From Janthinobacterium sp. 1_2014MBL_MicDiv (GTDB lineage: Bacteria > Pseudomonadota > Gammaproteobacteria > Burkholderiales > Burkholderiaceae_D), in the NCBI RefSeq assembly GCF_001865675.1, contig NZ_CP011319.1:1612001-1676000 (forward strand): 64,000 bases of DNA. The letters run 5' to 3'. This document shows, one piece after another, positions 16,466-24,707 of the stretch (positions within the stretch are counted from its first letter, which is position 1; each line of letters begins with the position of its first letter). The translations under genes were made by a program, and so were the position numbers. A model generated the notes under the pieces. That model saw only the letters and a list, made by a program, of their open reading frames with translations, searched no databases and was not told the origin of the DNA.

Positions 16466-17443
16466 TTACTCGTCGCTGTCGTCCTCGTCGTCGCCCTTGG
16501 CGGATTTGCCGCGCTCGGCATCGACGGCGCGCTGCAGGCTGGCCGCATCGCGGAAGAAAGCATCCATCGTGTGATTCGGGCTCAGGCGCAAGGCGGGCGG
16601 GTAGATCGCGGACATATAGGGCTCGTCGGCCAGGCGGCCGCTGATCTGCAGGTTGCTCAGCAAAATCAGGGTCGAGCCGATGATGGCCAGCACCACGGCC
16701 ACGAGGGCGAAGCGGCGCGGGTGCTGCGGCTTGATCGTGCACAAATGGTAGTAGATCATCGCGCAGACAATGACGATGAACATATGCCGTCCGTAGCGCG
16801 TCAGCGCTTCGAGCGAGAACGCGTACGCCGCCATGTTGCTGGCCAGTTCCCACACTTCCATGGCCAGCAAGCCGCAGCCGATGATGAACAGGTGGCGGCC
16901 GAAGCGCGCCACATGGCCGAACAGGCGGTTCGCCACGGCCCAGACGGATGCCCACACGAGGCCGCCGGCCAGCGCGTAGGCGATGATCATCAGGTAGGTG
17001 ATCGGGTCGAAGGCTTCCGCGTCGCCGAGCCAGTTGCTGAAGGCGGCCGAGGCGCCGATCATGGCCAGGCCGGCCATGGCGGGGCGCAAGCCTTCCCAGT
17101 TGTGCATGGTGGTGTCGCCCAGTTCGGGCGCCACCGGATGGTCGCTGGCGCGCACGCGCAGCCGCGTGTGGCCCAGGCGCACGATGCTGTCGCCCGTCAT
17201 GGCCACTTGCACTTGCCGCTGGCCGCGGTGGATCACGCCATTCTGGCTGCCCAGGTCGCGCAGCAGCAGGCCGCCCGCGCCGTCGTCCTCGATGACGGCG
17301 TGGCGGGCGGCCGTGTGCGCGTCGTCGAGGATGAAGTCATTGTCGTAGCCGCGGCCGATGCGGATCGGCAGGGCGGCCATGCGCTGGCGCTGCTGCACTT
17401 CGCCGTTCTCGGCGAGGATTTCGAGGTAATAGGGAGGCATCAT
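16466..17443 (-). CDS. FHA-domain membrane protein
   Basis: A 325-residue protein. The N-terminal part (about residues 1-105) is an FHA phosphothreonine-binding domain: PIRIGRGYDNDFILDD (G-R-G at the ligand loop), ARHAVIE and LRDLGSQNGVIHRG. It is followed by five or six hydrophobic helices (about residues 120-275, for example ITYLMIIAYALAGGLVWASV) and a charged acidic tail. It probably reads a phosphorylated partner at the cytoplasmic face. The start at 17443 overlaps the upstream protease stop by four bases (ATGA), so the two are coupled. No kinase or phosphatase gene is adjacent in the window. Confidence 0.82.
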   Translation of the reverse strand: MMPPYYLEILAENGEVQQRQRMAALPIRIGRGYDNDFILDDAHTAARHAVIEDDGAGGLLLRDLGSQNGVIHRGQRQVQVAMTGDSIVRLGHTRLRVRASDHPVAPELGDTTMHNWEGLRPAMAGLAMIGASAAFSNWLGDAEAFDPITYLMIIAYALAGGLVWASVWAVANRLFGHVARFGRHLFIIGCGLLAMEVWELASNMAAYAFSLEALTRYGRHMFIVIVCAMIYYHLCTIKPQHPRRFALVAVVLAIIGSTLILLSNLQISGRLADEPYMSAIYPPALRLSPNHTMDAFFRDAASLQRAVDAERGKSAKGDDEDDSDE

Positions 17444-18843
17444 GGCTTGCGACCGCCGGTGGTGGAGGGCGCGCGCGACAGCGCCTCGAGGAAGGTGCGC
17501 GTGACGCGCATGCCGTTGGCGTAGGACACGCCGCGCGCGTCGATGCGGCTTTGCAGGCTCATCAGTGGTGCATCGGCGCTGGCGGCCAGCAGGGCAAAGT
17601 CGTACAGGCCCGTAAACTTGCGATAGGCGCGCACGCACAGGACGGCGCGCAGGGGCAGGGTGGTGTTCTTGACGAATTGTTCGGTGCAATGGGGACCCGT
17701 CAGGTGCACGCTCTTGTAGCTGCCGAAACTTTCATTCTTGAACGAGGCGCTGGCCAGCTCGGAAAAACGCAGTGCGCCCAGTTCGTTGCTGCGCAGGAAT
17801 TCGTGGCGCATCGACACTTGCCCCGTCTGCAGGGCGCCGGAGATGAAGATGGCCGATTCCATGGCGCAGCTGGTGTTGTCGAGCATATACGGCTTGTCGG
17901 ACTTCACGTTGGAGCGGCCCCAGCAGCGCATCTGGTCGGATTCGCGCACGGGCACGCGGTACGGGCCCATGGCTTTCAGGCTCAAGGGCGTGTCCAGCAG
18001 GCGCGCCAGCATGACTTCCTGGTGCGCCAGCAGCTGCGCCGTCACCAGCGGCTTGAAGTCTTTCGGCGGCTTGCCCTGTTTCGCCACCTTGTCCAGCAAT
18101 TGCTGGGCGTAGCGGGCGGGCACGAGGAAGCTGACCAGTTCGCCATCGAGGCGTTTCGACACGTTTACGCCGGCCACGTCGCCATTCGCGGTGACGCTGG
18201 GGCCGCCGCTCATGCCGGAATTGATCGGTCCCGTAAACATCAGCTGGTCATAGAAGCTGCGCGTGACGACGCCGTTGTACGAGCCTTCCGAAATGGCGAA
18301 GCCCAGGTCCAGCGGATTGCCCATCGAATACAGGTACTGGCCCTGCGTCAGCGGTGCCAGCTGCTCCGGCATCTTGAAGAAACCCGTGCCGTGGCGGTTT
18401 ACGCGCAGCACGGCCAGGTCGTGCAGCACGTCGACGGCCAGCAATTCCACGTTGCCGCGCTGGCCGCCGGTATCCACCCATTCGCCCACATAGGTATCGG
18501 GGTCGAGCGCGAATTGCGACACGACGTGATAGTTGCTCACCACCAGGTCGCCCGTGCCGATCAAGAAGCCCGAGCCGACGGACGACTGCGTGCGGCCGTT
18601 CTTCAGCAGCACGCGCACTTGCAGGATGTCGGCGCGCGCCGCCGTGTACAGCTTTTGCGCGGCCGACGAGGGCGGCGGCAGGGCCGCATGTTCGGTGGCG
18701 GCGGGCGCGGCGGTGGCCGGCGGCGGCTTGACGGGGGGCGTGGCGGGAGCTGGGGCGGCGGGAGCCGGGGATGCCGGGGCCGCCTGTGCGCCTGCGGCGG
18801 CGCACAGGCCGGCCAGCAAGAAGGCGAAGTTAGATAATTTCAT
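17440..18843 (-). CDS. Exported trypsin-like (HtrA-type) serine protease
   Basis: A 467-residue protein with a signal peptide (ending AGAQAAPAS), then a Pro/Ala linker of about 35 residues, then a trypsin-like domain. The catalytic triad is visible: H106 in SNYHVV, D142 in HDLAVL, S212 in SGMSGGP. No PDZ domain is recognisable. The C-terminal 230 residues hold several cysteines (QMRCWGRSN, NTSCAMES, GPHCTE, VLCVRA) that could form disulfides in the periplasm; I do not recognise this part. The ATG at 18843 opens the signal peptide. It is the first gene of an operon with the FHA protein. Confidence 0.85.
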   Translation of the reverse strand: MKLSNFAFLLAGLCAAAGAQAAPASPAPAAPAPATPPVKPPPATAAPAATEHAALPPPSSAAQKLYTAARADILQVRVLLKNGRTQSSVGSGFLIGTGDLVVSNYHVVSQFALDPDTYVGEWVDTGGQRGNVELLAVDVLHDLAVLRVNRHGTGFFKMPEQLAPLTQGQYLYSMGNPLDLGFAISEGSYNGVVTRSFYDQLMFTGPINSGMSGGPSVTANGDVAGVNVSKRLDGELVSFLVPARYAQQLLDKVAKQGKPPKDFKPLVTAQLLAHQEVMLARLLDTPLSLKAMGPYRVPVRESDQMRCWGRSNVKSDKPYMLDNTSCAMESAIFISGALQTGQVSMRHEFLRSNELGALRFSELASASFKNESFGSYKSVHLTGPHCTEQFVKNTTLPLRAVLCVRAYRKFTGLYDFALLAASADAPLMSLQSRIDARGVSYANGMRVTRTFLEALSRAPSTTGGRKP

Positions 18844-18917
18844 GCATCCTTTGTGCGTGAGCAGGAGCGAAGCTGGCGCGGGCCGGCGCGGCACACACGC
18901 TGCGCCGGCCCGGGCGA

Positions 18918-19583
18918 TTACAGGGCGCCGTCTTCCAGCGCCGGCGCCGTTTCCGGCGTCATCATGTGACCGAGCTTGCTTTGCTTGGTATTCAGGTAGT
19001 GCTGGTTGAACGCATTGCGGTTGACCAGCAGCGGTACCCGTTCGGCCACCGTGATGCCCAGCGCTTCCATGGCCGCGATCTTGCGCGGGTTGTTGGTCAT
19101 CAGGCGCAGGCTGTGGATGCCGAATTGCGCAAACATGGGCTTGCACAGGGTGTAGTTGCGCGCATCGGCCTTGAAGCCTAGCTGTTCATTCGCCTGCACC
19201 GTGTCGGCGCCCGCTTCCTGCAGGCGGTAGGCGCGGATCTTGTTGATCAGGCCGATGCCACGTCCTTCCTGGCGCAGGTACAGCAGGATGCCGCGGCCTT
19301 CCTCGGCGATGCGTTTCAGCGCGCCTTCGAGCTGGGCGCCGCAGTCGCAGCGCTGCGAAAACAGCACGTCGCCCGTCAGGCACTCGGAATGCACGCGCGC
19401 CAGCACGGGGTCGCCATTGCCGATATCGCCCAGCACCATGGCCAGGTGTTCCTTGCCCGTGGCGTGCTCGACAAAGGCGTGCAGGGTGAACTGGGCCCAC
19501 GGCGTCGGCAGTGCGCAGGAAGTCGTGTAATCCAATTCGCCTGTCGCCAGGATGTCTGCGCCGCTTTGCATGGTTGTGCTCAT
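18918..19583 (-). CDS. ribA: GTP cyclohydrolase II
   Basis: A 221-residue enzyme that opens and dephosphorylates GTP to give the first intermediate of riboflavin synthesis. The zinc-binding cysteines are in SECLTGDVLFSQRCDCG, the substrate loop is LRQEGRGIGLINKIRAY, and LMTNNPRKIAAMEALGI is the C-terminal signature. It is a stand-alone RibA, not fused to RibB. The start at 19583 (MSTTMQSGADI) fits the family N-terminus. An intrinsic-terminator-like hairpin lies only 22 bases upstream of this start, with a candidate promoter just beyond it. Confidence 0.95.
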   Translation of the reverse strand: MSTTMQSGADILATGELDYTTSCALPTPWAQFTLHAFVEHATGKEHLAMVLGDIGNGDPVLARVHSECLTGDVLFSQRCDCGAQLEGALKRIAEEGRGILLYLRQEGRGIGLINKIRAYRLQEAGADTVQANEQLGFKADARNYTLCKPMFAQFGIHSLRLMTNNPRKIAAMEALGITVAERVPLLVNRNAFNQHYLNTKQSKLGHMMTPETAPALEDGAL

Positions 19584-19649
19584 ATAAGTAATTGTCAAAA
19601 ATAAAAGGCGCGCGACACCACTCCGGTGCCGGCGCGCCTTGCCATCATA
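19583..19649 (-). promoter_or_regulatory. ribA promoter candidate and terminator-like leader hairpin
   Basis: On the minus strand, an extended -10 (TGGTATGAT; TATGAT at 19644-19649) is followed within a few bases by a long hairpin: AAGGCGCG/CGCGCCTT outer stem and CACC/GGTG inner stem, 19605-19640. A TTTTATTTTT run and then the ribA ATG follow. If the promoter is right, the mRNA starts with a terminator-like structure, leaving only about 20 bases before the start codon. Early termination or attenuation of ribA is possible. I see no FMN riboswitch core. Confidence 0.5.
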
Positions 19650-19651
19650 CC

Positions 19652-19676
19652 AAAAAGCAGGGAAACGTTTTCCCTG
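19652..19676 (-). terminator. Likely terminator of the phoX transcript
   Basis: Read on the minus strand, CAGGGAAA-ACG-TTTCCCTG is an 8-bp stem with a 3-base loop, followed by C and five T residues. It lies about 150 bases after the phoX stop. It also overlaps the -35 region of the candidate ribA promoter, so an operator role cannot be excluded. Confidence 0.6.
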
Positions 19677-19829
19677 GCTGCCATTCGGTGCTTGCAATGT
19701 CTGGTGATGGGCCTTACTTAGGGGCACTTCATTGTTTTACAAGGTGGATGGCGGGCCTCGTCCGTCGCCTGCCGCCGCCAGTGCGCGCAAGCGGCAATGG
19801 CGGCACAGGCACACGCAAGGCATGGACCA

Positions 19830-22067
19830 TCAGCTGCCGATGCGTCCGCCGTCGTTCTTGGTGATCACGATGGTGGCCGAGCGCGGCCGCTTGCCGGCGC
19901 CATAGCCCGCGTTGGCCGGCCACTGGCTCGTGTACTTCGACGGGTCGCCGATATTCGCCAGCGACGTGGTTTCGCCCGGATGCTGGATGTTGATGAACAT
20001 GGTCTTGCCATCGGGCGTTTCGCTGATGCCCGTGATTTCCGAGCCGACCGGCCCCACCAGGAAGCGCTTGAGCGTGTCGGCCGTGGGTTTCTTGCCGATG
20101 AAGGTGTCGACCGCCAGGTTGCCGCCGGCCGCCGTGGCGTAGTTCAGCGTGGACTTGGCGCCATCGCCGACCTTGCCCGGGATGGCCGCCAGCATCATGC
20201 AGTTGGTGACGTCCGTGTACGCGCCATCGTCGGTCTGGATCCAGCAGATGCCGGTGTAGGGGCTGAATGCCAGGCCGTCCGGGCTCGAGAAATCCTGGTC
20301 GGCCGTCAGGTTCGACAGGTTGATCTTGCTGGCGTCGGCGCCGCTCTCGGCGCCAAACAGGTAGACATCCCAGGTAAAGCTGGTGGCCGCGGCCGCACCC
20401 GTGCCTTCCTTGAAGCGGATGATATGGCCGTTCGGATTGCCGTTCTGCGCGCTGCTGCCCTTCATGTCCGTGTAGGCGCGCGGGTTGGCGCTGTCCGGCG
20501 CCAGCTGCGACGAGCCGCTCGGATTGACGGTGCGGTTCGAATTGTTGGTCAGCGTGTAGTAGATCTCGCCATTGGCCGGGTTGACCGAGCACCATTCCGG
20601 GCGGTCCATCTTCGTCGCGCCCACGGCGTCGGCCGCCAGGCGGGCGTTGACCAGCACGTCGGCCAGGTCGGCGAACTTGTAGGCGCCGTAAGCCTGGATC
20701 AGCGCGTTCGACATGGCCAGCTCGATCCACTGGCCCGTGCCGTCGGCGGCCAGCTTGGCCACGTACAGCTTGCCCGAGTCGAGGTATTTGTCGCCGGTGG
20801 CGATGCGGTCGGCCGGGTTGGCATCGGCGGCGGCCCAGACGGCCGCCGAGACGAACTTGTAGATGTATTCGTTGCGCGAATCGTCGCCCATGTAGACGGC
20901 CAGCTGCTGGCCCACGGCCGGCACGCTGAAGGCGGCGCTTTCGTGCGCGTAGCGGCCCAGCGCCGTGCGCTTGCGGATGGGGCGGGTCTTGTCGTACGGG
21001 TCCATCTCGACGATGTAGCCCATGCCGTTCAATTCATTGCGGTAGTCGTCGCTGCCGTTGGCCGAGGCGCCAATCTTGCTCAGGTTCCAGCGCGCGTACT
21101 TGTCGTCGCTGCCGCCCGTTTCCCAGCCGTGGCGCGAGGCGCCGCCCTGGCTGCGGCCATAGCGGTTCAGCGAAGCGACGGACTTGTCGCCGCGCGCGGC
21201 GTTGTCGCTGGCCGAGCGCGTGAAGTAGCCGGCCCAGTTTTCTTCGCCGGAGAGGTAGCTGCCCCATGGCGATTTGCCCGTGCCGCAGTTGTTGATGGTG
21301 CCGCGCGTCTTGGTGCCGGTCGGCGAATACTTGGTCACCATCAGGGCGTTGCCGCGTGCCGGGCCGGAGATCTCGATGTCCGTCAGCGGCGTGACGCGGC
21401 GGTTGAACGCGGAATCGTTGACGGTGGCCCAGGTGCTGCCCGTCTTCTTCACTTCGACCACGCTCAGGCCGTGGACGGCCACTTCCTTGTCGACTTCGGC
21501 GGCGGGGCGCGGCAGCGAGGTGGTGCCGCCGTTCACGTGCAGGAAGTGCGAGGACAGTTTTTCGTCCGTGGTCGCTTCGTGGTTCATCGCCAGCAAGCCC
21601 CGTTCGGCGCCGGACGCCAGCGGCGCGCCGGCGGCGGAGAGGCCGTAGTATTCCATGCCGTCGTGGTGGTCGCCGGCGCGGTTGTCGAAATCGGTGTCGG
21701 TGCCGTCGTTCTTGTAGGCCGGGGTGGCCGCGCGCAGCGAGTCGCCCAGCGCATACAGGGCCGTGGCCGTGTAGCCGGCCGGCACCGACACGACGTCGGC
21801 CAGGCTTTTCGGCACGGCGGTAAACGCCAGCAGTTTTTCGGGCGTCGGCGTCGGCGTGACGGCGACCGCATCGCTGCCGCCGCCGCAAGCGGACAGGCCC
21901 ATCGAACCCATGACGGCGGTAGCGGCCGTGACGGCGCTGCCGCGCAGCCAGTTGCGGCGGCTCAGGCGGGCGTTCAGGATGCTGTTGAAGTGGTTGTCGT
22001 GGGACGCGTTGCTGTCAATGTCGTTCAGATCGGTGGCGCGGATGGCCAGATCGTTGGGCTTGTTCAT
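19830..22067 (-). CDS. phoX: PhoX family alkaline phosphatase (Tat-exported)
   Basis: A 745-residue periplasmic phosphatase of the PhoX (DUF839) family, a calcium/iron enzyme that releases phosphate from organic esters. A twin-arginine signal lies near residue 36 (SRRNWLRGSA) with a hydrophobic stretch ending in GLSACGGG; this could also be read as a lipobox. Family features include the HHDGMEYYGL segment, LAMNHEATTDE and NNCGTGKSPWGSYLSGEEN (conserved Glu ligands), and the C-terminal PDGLAFSPYTGICWIQTDD. Upstream lies a five-repeat Pho box, so PhoB induction under phosphate starvation is strongly suggested. A likely terminator follows. Confidence 0.92.
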   Translation of the reverse strand: MNKPNDLAIRATDLNDIDSNASHDNHFNSILNARLSRRNWLRGSAVTAATAVMGSMGLSACGGGSDAVAVTPTPTPEKLLAFTAVPKSLADVVSVPAGYTATALYALGDSLRAATPAYKNDGTDTDFDNRAGDHHDGMEYYGLSAAGAPLASGAERGLLAMNHEATTDEKLSSHFLHVNGGTTSLPRPAAEVDKEVAVHGLSVVEVKKTGSTWATVNDSAFNRRVTPLTDIEISGPARGNALMVTKYSPTGTKTRGTINNCGTGKSPWGSYLSGEENWAGYFTRSASDNAARGDKSVASLNRYGRSQGGASRHGWETGGSDDKYARWNLSKIGASANGSDDYRNELNGMGYIVEMDPYDKTRPIRKRTALGRYAHESAAFSVPAVGQQLAVYMGDDSRNEYIYKFVSAAVWAAADANPADRIATGDKYLDSGKLYVAKLAADGTGQWIELAMSNALIQAYGAYKFADLADVLVNARLAADAVGATKMDRPEWCSVNPANGEIYYTLTNNSNRTVNPSGSSQLAPDSANPRAYTDMKGSSAQNGNPNGHIIRFKEGTGAAAATSFTWDVYLFGAESGADASKINLSNLTADQDFSSPDGLAFSPYTGICWIQTDDGAYTDVTNCMMLAAIPGKVGDGAKSTLNYATAAGGNLAVDTFIGKKPTADTLKRFLVGPVGSEITGISETPDGKTMFINIQHPGETTSLANIGDPSKYTSQWPANAGYGAGKRPRSATIVITKNDGGRIGS

Positions 22068-22109
22068 GGGCTGCGATGTCCTGTGGTTGCGTGATTAAAT
22101 GGCAACCGC

Positions 22110-22165
22110 ATGATAGTCAGTGTATGTGACAGCGCCGTGTCAGTTTGATGACGGTAAGGTGACAG
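22110..22165 (-). promoter_or_regulatory. Pho box array and -10 of phoX
   Basis: Read toward phoX, five 7-base half-sites repeat every 11 bases: CTGTCAC, CCGTCAT, CTGACAC, CTGTCAC, ACTGACT, with 4-base spacers. The consensus PhoB half-site is CTGTCAT. The fourth half-site ends 10 bases before a TATCAT -10 box (22110-22115), the spacing of PhoB-activated promoters that lack a normal -35. Confidence 0.88.
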
Positions 22166-22223
22166 GCTGCCGGCCGGGCGGGCCGCGTCCGTGACGGCCC
22201 CGTTCGATCCGGCAGCCCGGCGC

Positions 22224-22610
22224 TTACCTGGCCTGGCGAAAACCGCGTTCCACCAGCAAGAGCATGCCGCCGAAGATGGACAGATTCTTCAGGAAGTTCG
22301 TCAGCTGGTCCTGGAAGTGGGCCGCATCGGCGCTCCAGAAGGCGTGGAAGATCACGGTGGTCGGGATCAGGAACAGCGCCAGGGCCAGCGCCGCCCAGCG
22401 CGCCTGCCAGCCTGTGATCAGCAGCAAGCCGCCACCCACTTCCAGCGCGATCACGGCGACCAGCAGGATATTTGCCAGCGGCAAGCCCTGGCTGGCCATG
22501 TAGCCGGCCACGCCCGCAAAGCCGCCGATTTTCAGCAAGCCCGAGACAAAGAACAGCACGCCAAGGGCGGCGCGGCCGACGGGGTACAGCAGATCGGTGT
22601 TATTTTTCAT
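22224..22610 (-). CDS. DoxX family membrane protein
   Basis: A 128-residue protein with four hydrophobic helices: GRAALGVLFFVSGLLKIGGF, ILLVAVIALEVGGGLLLI, WAALALALFLIPTTVIFH and NLSIFGGMLLLVE. This is the DoxX family pattern. Some family members act in oxidative-stress or thiosulfate:quinone chemistry, but the role of this one is unknown. It lies 106 bases downstream of the pirin gene on the same strand, a pairing common in proteobacteria. Confidence 0.9.
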   Translation of the reverse strand: MKNNTDLLYPVGRAALGVLFFVSGLLKIGGFAGVAGYMASQGLPLANILLVAVIALEVGGGLLLITGWQARWAALALALFLIPTTVIFHAFWSADAAHFQDQLTNFLKNLSIFGGMLLLVERGFRQAR

Positions 22611-22716
22611 GGTAGTCCAGTTGTTTTTATCACGATGTGAGGTCGATGTGCGGCGCCTGGCCCAACCGTAGCGGGCATCGCAGGGTGCGATGCGCAGCAG
22701 GTTTGGCCTGGTACCA

Positions 22717-23418
22717 TCATTTAGGCAAGTCGAACAGCAGGAATTCCGCGTCTTCCGCCTGGGTCACTGTCACGGCCGCTTCCTGCGTCAGCTTCAGCGC
22801 ATCGCCCGCCTTCAAGGCCACGCCATTGACCGCCAGGCTGCCGCGGATCAGGTGCACATAGGCGCAGCGGCCGTCTTCCAGCGCGTGTTCCAGCTGCTCG
22901 CCTTCCTGCAGGATGCTGGCGTAGATGGCCGCGTCCTGGTGGATCAGCACGGAACCCTGGCGGCCGTCGCCCGAGGCGATCAGGCGCAGCTTGCCCCGTT
23001 TGCTGTCTGGCGAAAAATGCTTCTCTTCATAGCTGGGGGCAATGCCCGTCATGTTCGGCTGTATCCAGATCTGCAGGAAGTGCAGGCCGTCCGTGTTGGA
23101 ATGGTTGAACTCGCTGTGACGCACGCCGCTGCCGGCGCTCATGCGCTGCACGTCGCCGTAGTGCAGGACGGAACCGGTGCCCATGCTGTCCTTGTGTTCG
23201 AGCGCGCCGTCGAGCACGTACGAAATGATTTCCATGTCGCGGTGGCCGTGCGTGCCGAAACCCTGGCCTGGCGTGACCCGGTCTTCATTGATCACCAGCA
23301 GCGGGCCAAATCCCATGTGTTTCGGATCGTGATAGCTGCCGAAGGAAAAGCTGTGGTGGGAATTGAGCCAGCCGTGGTTGGCGGCGCCGCGTTCTTCGCT
23401 ATGACGAATCTGTAACAT
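22717..23418 (-). CDS. Pirin family protein (quercetin dioxygenase-like bicupin)
   Basis: A 233-residue bicupin of the pirin/YhhW type. The metal-binding motif is in the first cupin: GFGTHGHRDMEIISYVLDG (two His and a Glu), followed by RHSEFNHS with a further His. The E. coli homologue shows quercetinase activity in vitro; the physiological role is uncertain. The start MLQIRHSEERG is the typical N-terminus. It is divergent from a LysR gene, which likely regulates it, and upstream of doxX. Confidence 0.93.
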   Translation of the reverse strand: MLQIRHSEERGAANHGWLNSHHSFSFGSYHDPKHMGFGPLLVINEDRVTPGQGFGTHGHRDMEIISYVLDGALEHKDSMGTGSVLHYGDVQRMSAGSGVRHSEFNHSNTDGLHFLQIWIQPNMTGIAPSYEEKHFSPDSKRGKLRLIASGDGRQGSVLIHQDAAIYASILQEGEQLEHALEDGRCAYVHLIRGSLAVNGVALKAGDALKLTQEAAVTVTQAEDAEFLLFDLPK

Positions 23419-23584
23419 GGTGGACTCCGTTTCTATAAGTTAATGTGCGATAATTTCGAAGGTTGCTTGTGCGGTGACTGCCGTGGCACCTTTGCTGCCC
23501 TTCGCTGTACGATGGAGAAAGTATAGGCCCGTCAGCCGAGAAAGAAAAACGGAAAATCTACCACCTTATGATCGAAAAAATCGA

Positions 23585-24508
23585 ATGTTAAGACTGAGCC
23601 TGGAAGCCCTGCAAATCGTCGACGCCATCGACCGCCGCGGATCGTTCTCGTCGGCCGGCAAGGAGTTGCATAAAGTCCCGTCCACCATTTCCTACACGGT
23701 GGCCAAGCTGGAGGATGACCTGGGCGTGCAGGTATTCCAGCGCAATGGCCCGAAAGTCGTGCTGACGGCGGCCGGCCAGGAATTGCTGAAGGAAGGGCGC
23801 TACCTGCTGAAGGCGGCGCAGGACCTCGAGCACCGCGTGCGCCGCGTGGCCTCGGGCTGGGAGACGGAACTGGCCATCGGCATCGATTCCATGTTTTCCA
23901 CCGTGGCCCTGGCCGAGGACGTGCGCGCCTTTTACGGCGTGGCGCAGCAGACGCGCTTGCGCCTGGCGCAAGATACGCTGTCGGGCACGTGGGAAGCGCT
24001 GCTGGACCGCCGCGTCGACTTGCTGGTGGGCGCGCCCGGCGACGGGCCGGCCGGTGGCGGCTATATCGCGCAGCCGATCGGCATGCTCGATTTCGTCTTT
24101 GCCGTGGCGCCCACGCACCCGCTGGCGCTGCTGCCCGGACCGCTGTCGCGCGGCGACCTGCAGCATCACCGCGCCGTCGTGGTGGCCGATTCGGCGCGCC
24201 AGATGGCGCCGCGCACGGTGGGCCTGCTGCTGGGACAAGATGCCTTGAGCGTGCCGAACATGCAGGTCAAGTTCGACTACCAGGTACTGGGGCTGGGCTT
24301 CGGCTTCCTGCCGGGACCATGCGCGCGGGCCGCCATCGCGCGCGGCCTGCTGGTGGAAAAAGCCGTGGAAGAGCCGAAACCGTCGGAAACGTTTTACCTG
24401 GCCTGGCGCGTCGGCGAGGATGGTGCCGCGCTGCGCTGGTGGATGGCGCGCATGCGCGAACCGGACGTGTTCGCCCGCCTGGCGCAGCATTTGCCGGGGC
24501 GTGCCTGA
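23585..24508 (+). CDS. LysR family transcriptional regulator (next to pirin)
   Basis: A 307-residue regulator. The winged HTH is at residues 1-62: LSLEALQIVDAIDRRGSFSS, then ELHKVPSTISYTVAKLEDDL and FQRNGPKVVLT. The effector domain follows from about residue 90. The ATG at 23585 was chosen because the upstream in-frame extension has no family character. It is divergent from the pirin-doxX pair, the usual arrangement for a LysR protein and its targets. The effector is unknown. Confidence 0.93.
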   Translation: MLRLSLEALQIVDAIDRRGSFSSAGKELHKVPSTISYTVAKLEDDLGVQVFQRNGPKVVLTAAGQELLKEGRYLLKAAQDLEHRVRRVASGWETELAIGIDSMFSTVALAEDVRAFYGVAQQTRLRLAQDTLSGTWEALLDRRVDLLVGAPGDGPAGGGYIAQPIGMLDFVFAVAPTHPLALLPGPLSRGDLQHHRAVVVADSARQMAPRTVGLLLGQDALSVPNMQVKFDYQVLGLGFGFLPGPCARAAIARGLLVEKAVEEPKPSETFYLAWRVGEDGAALRWWMARMREPDVFARLAQHLPGRA

Positions 24509-24548
24509 ACGGCACGCTGGCGGGCTTGTGTCATTCTGTCATGCTTGC

Positions 24549-24574
24549 AAAATGTTGACATAAGCCAACATTTT
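24549..24574. promoter_or_regulatory. Perfect inverted repeat upstream of the EAL gene
   Basis: AAAATGTTG and CAACATTTT form a perfect 9-bp inverted repeat around ACATAAGC. A consensus -35 (TTGACA, 24555-24560) lies inside it, and a weak -10 (TACCAT, 24580-24585) follows. The site is 134 bases before the start of the cyclic-di-GMP gene. It could be an operator overlapping that gene's promoter, or a hairpin ending the lysR transcript (TTTT follows). Confidence 0.5.
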
Positions 24575-24707
24575 CAGGTTACCATATTCATAGTATAAAG
24601 ATAGTATTCCTGCCCGACCTCCATGCCCCATAGTGGGATTTTGATGATTACACAGACCGCAGCGCCCCTGATATGTTCCCCCGACCTGGTTCACGCGCGG
24701 GGTTGCC

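Noticed and set aside
19605..19640. FMN riboswitch upstream of ribA
   Set aside because: Only a single terminator-like hairpin is present; the multi-helix FMN aptamer core and its conserved G-rich segments are absent.
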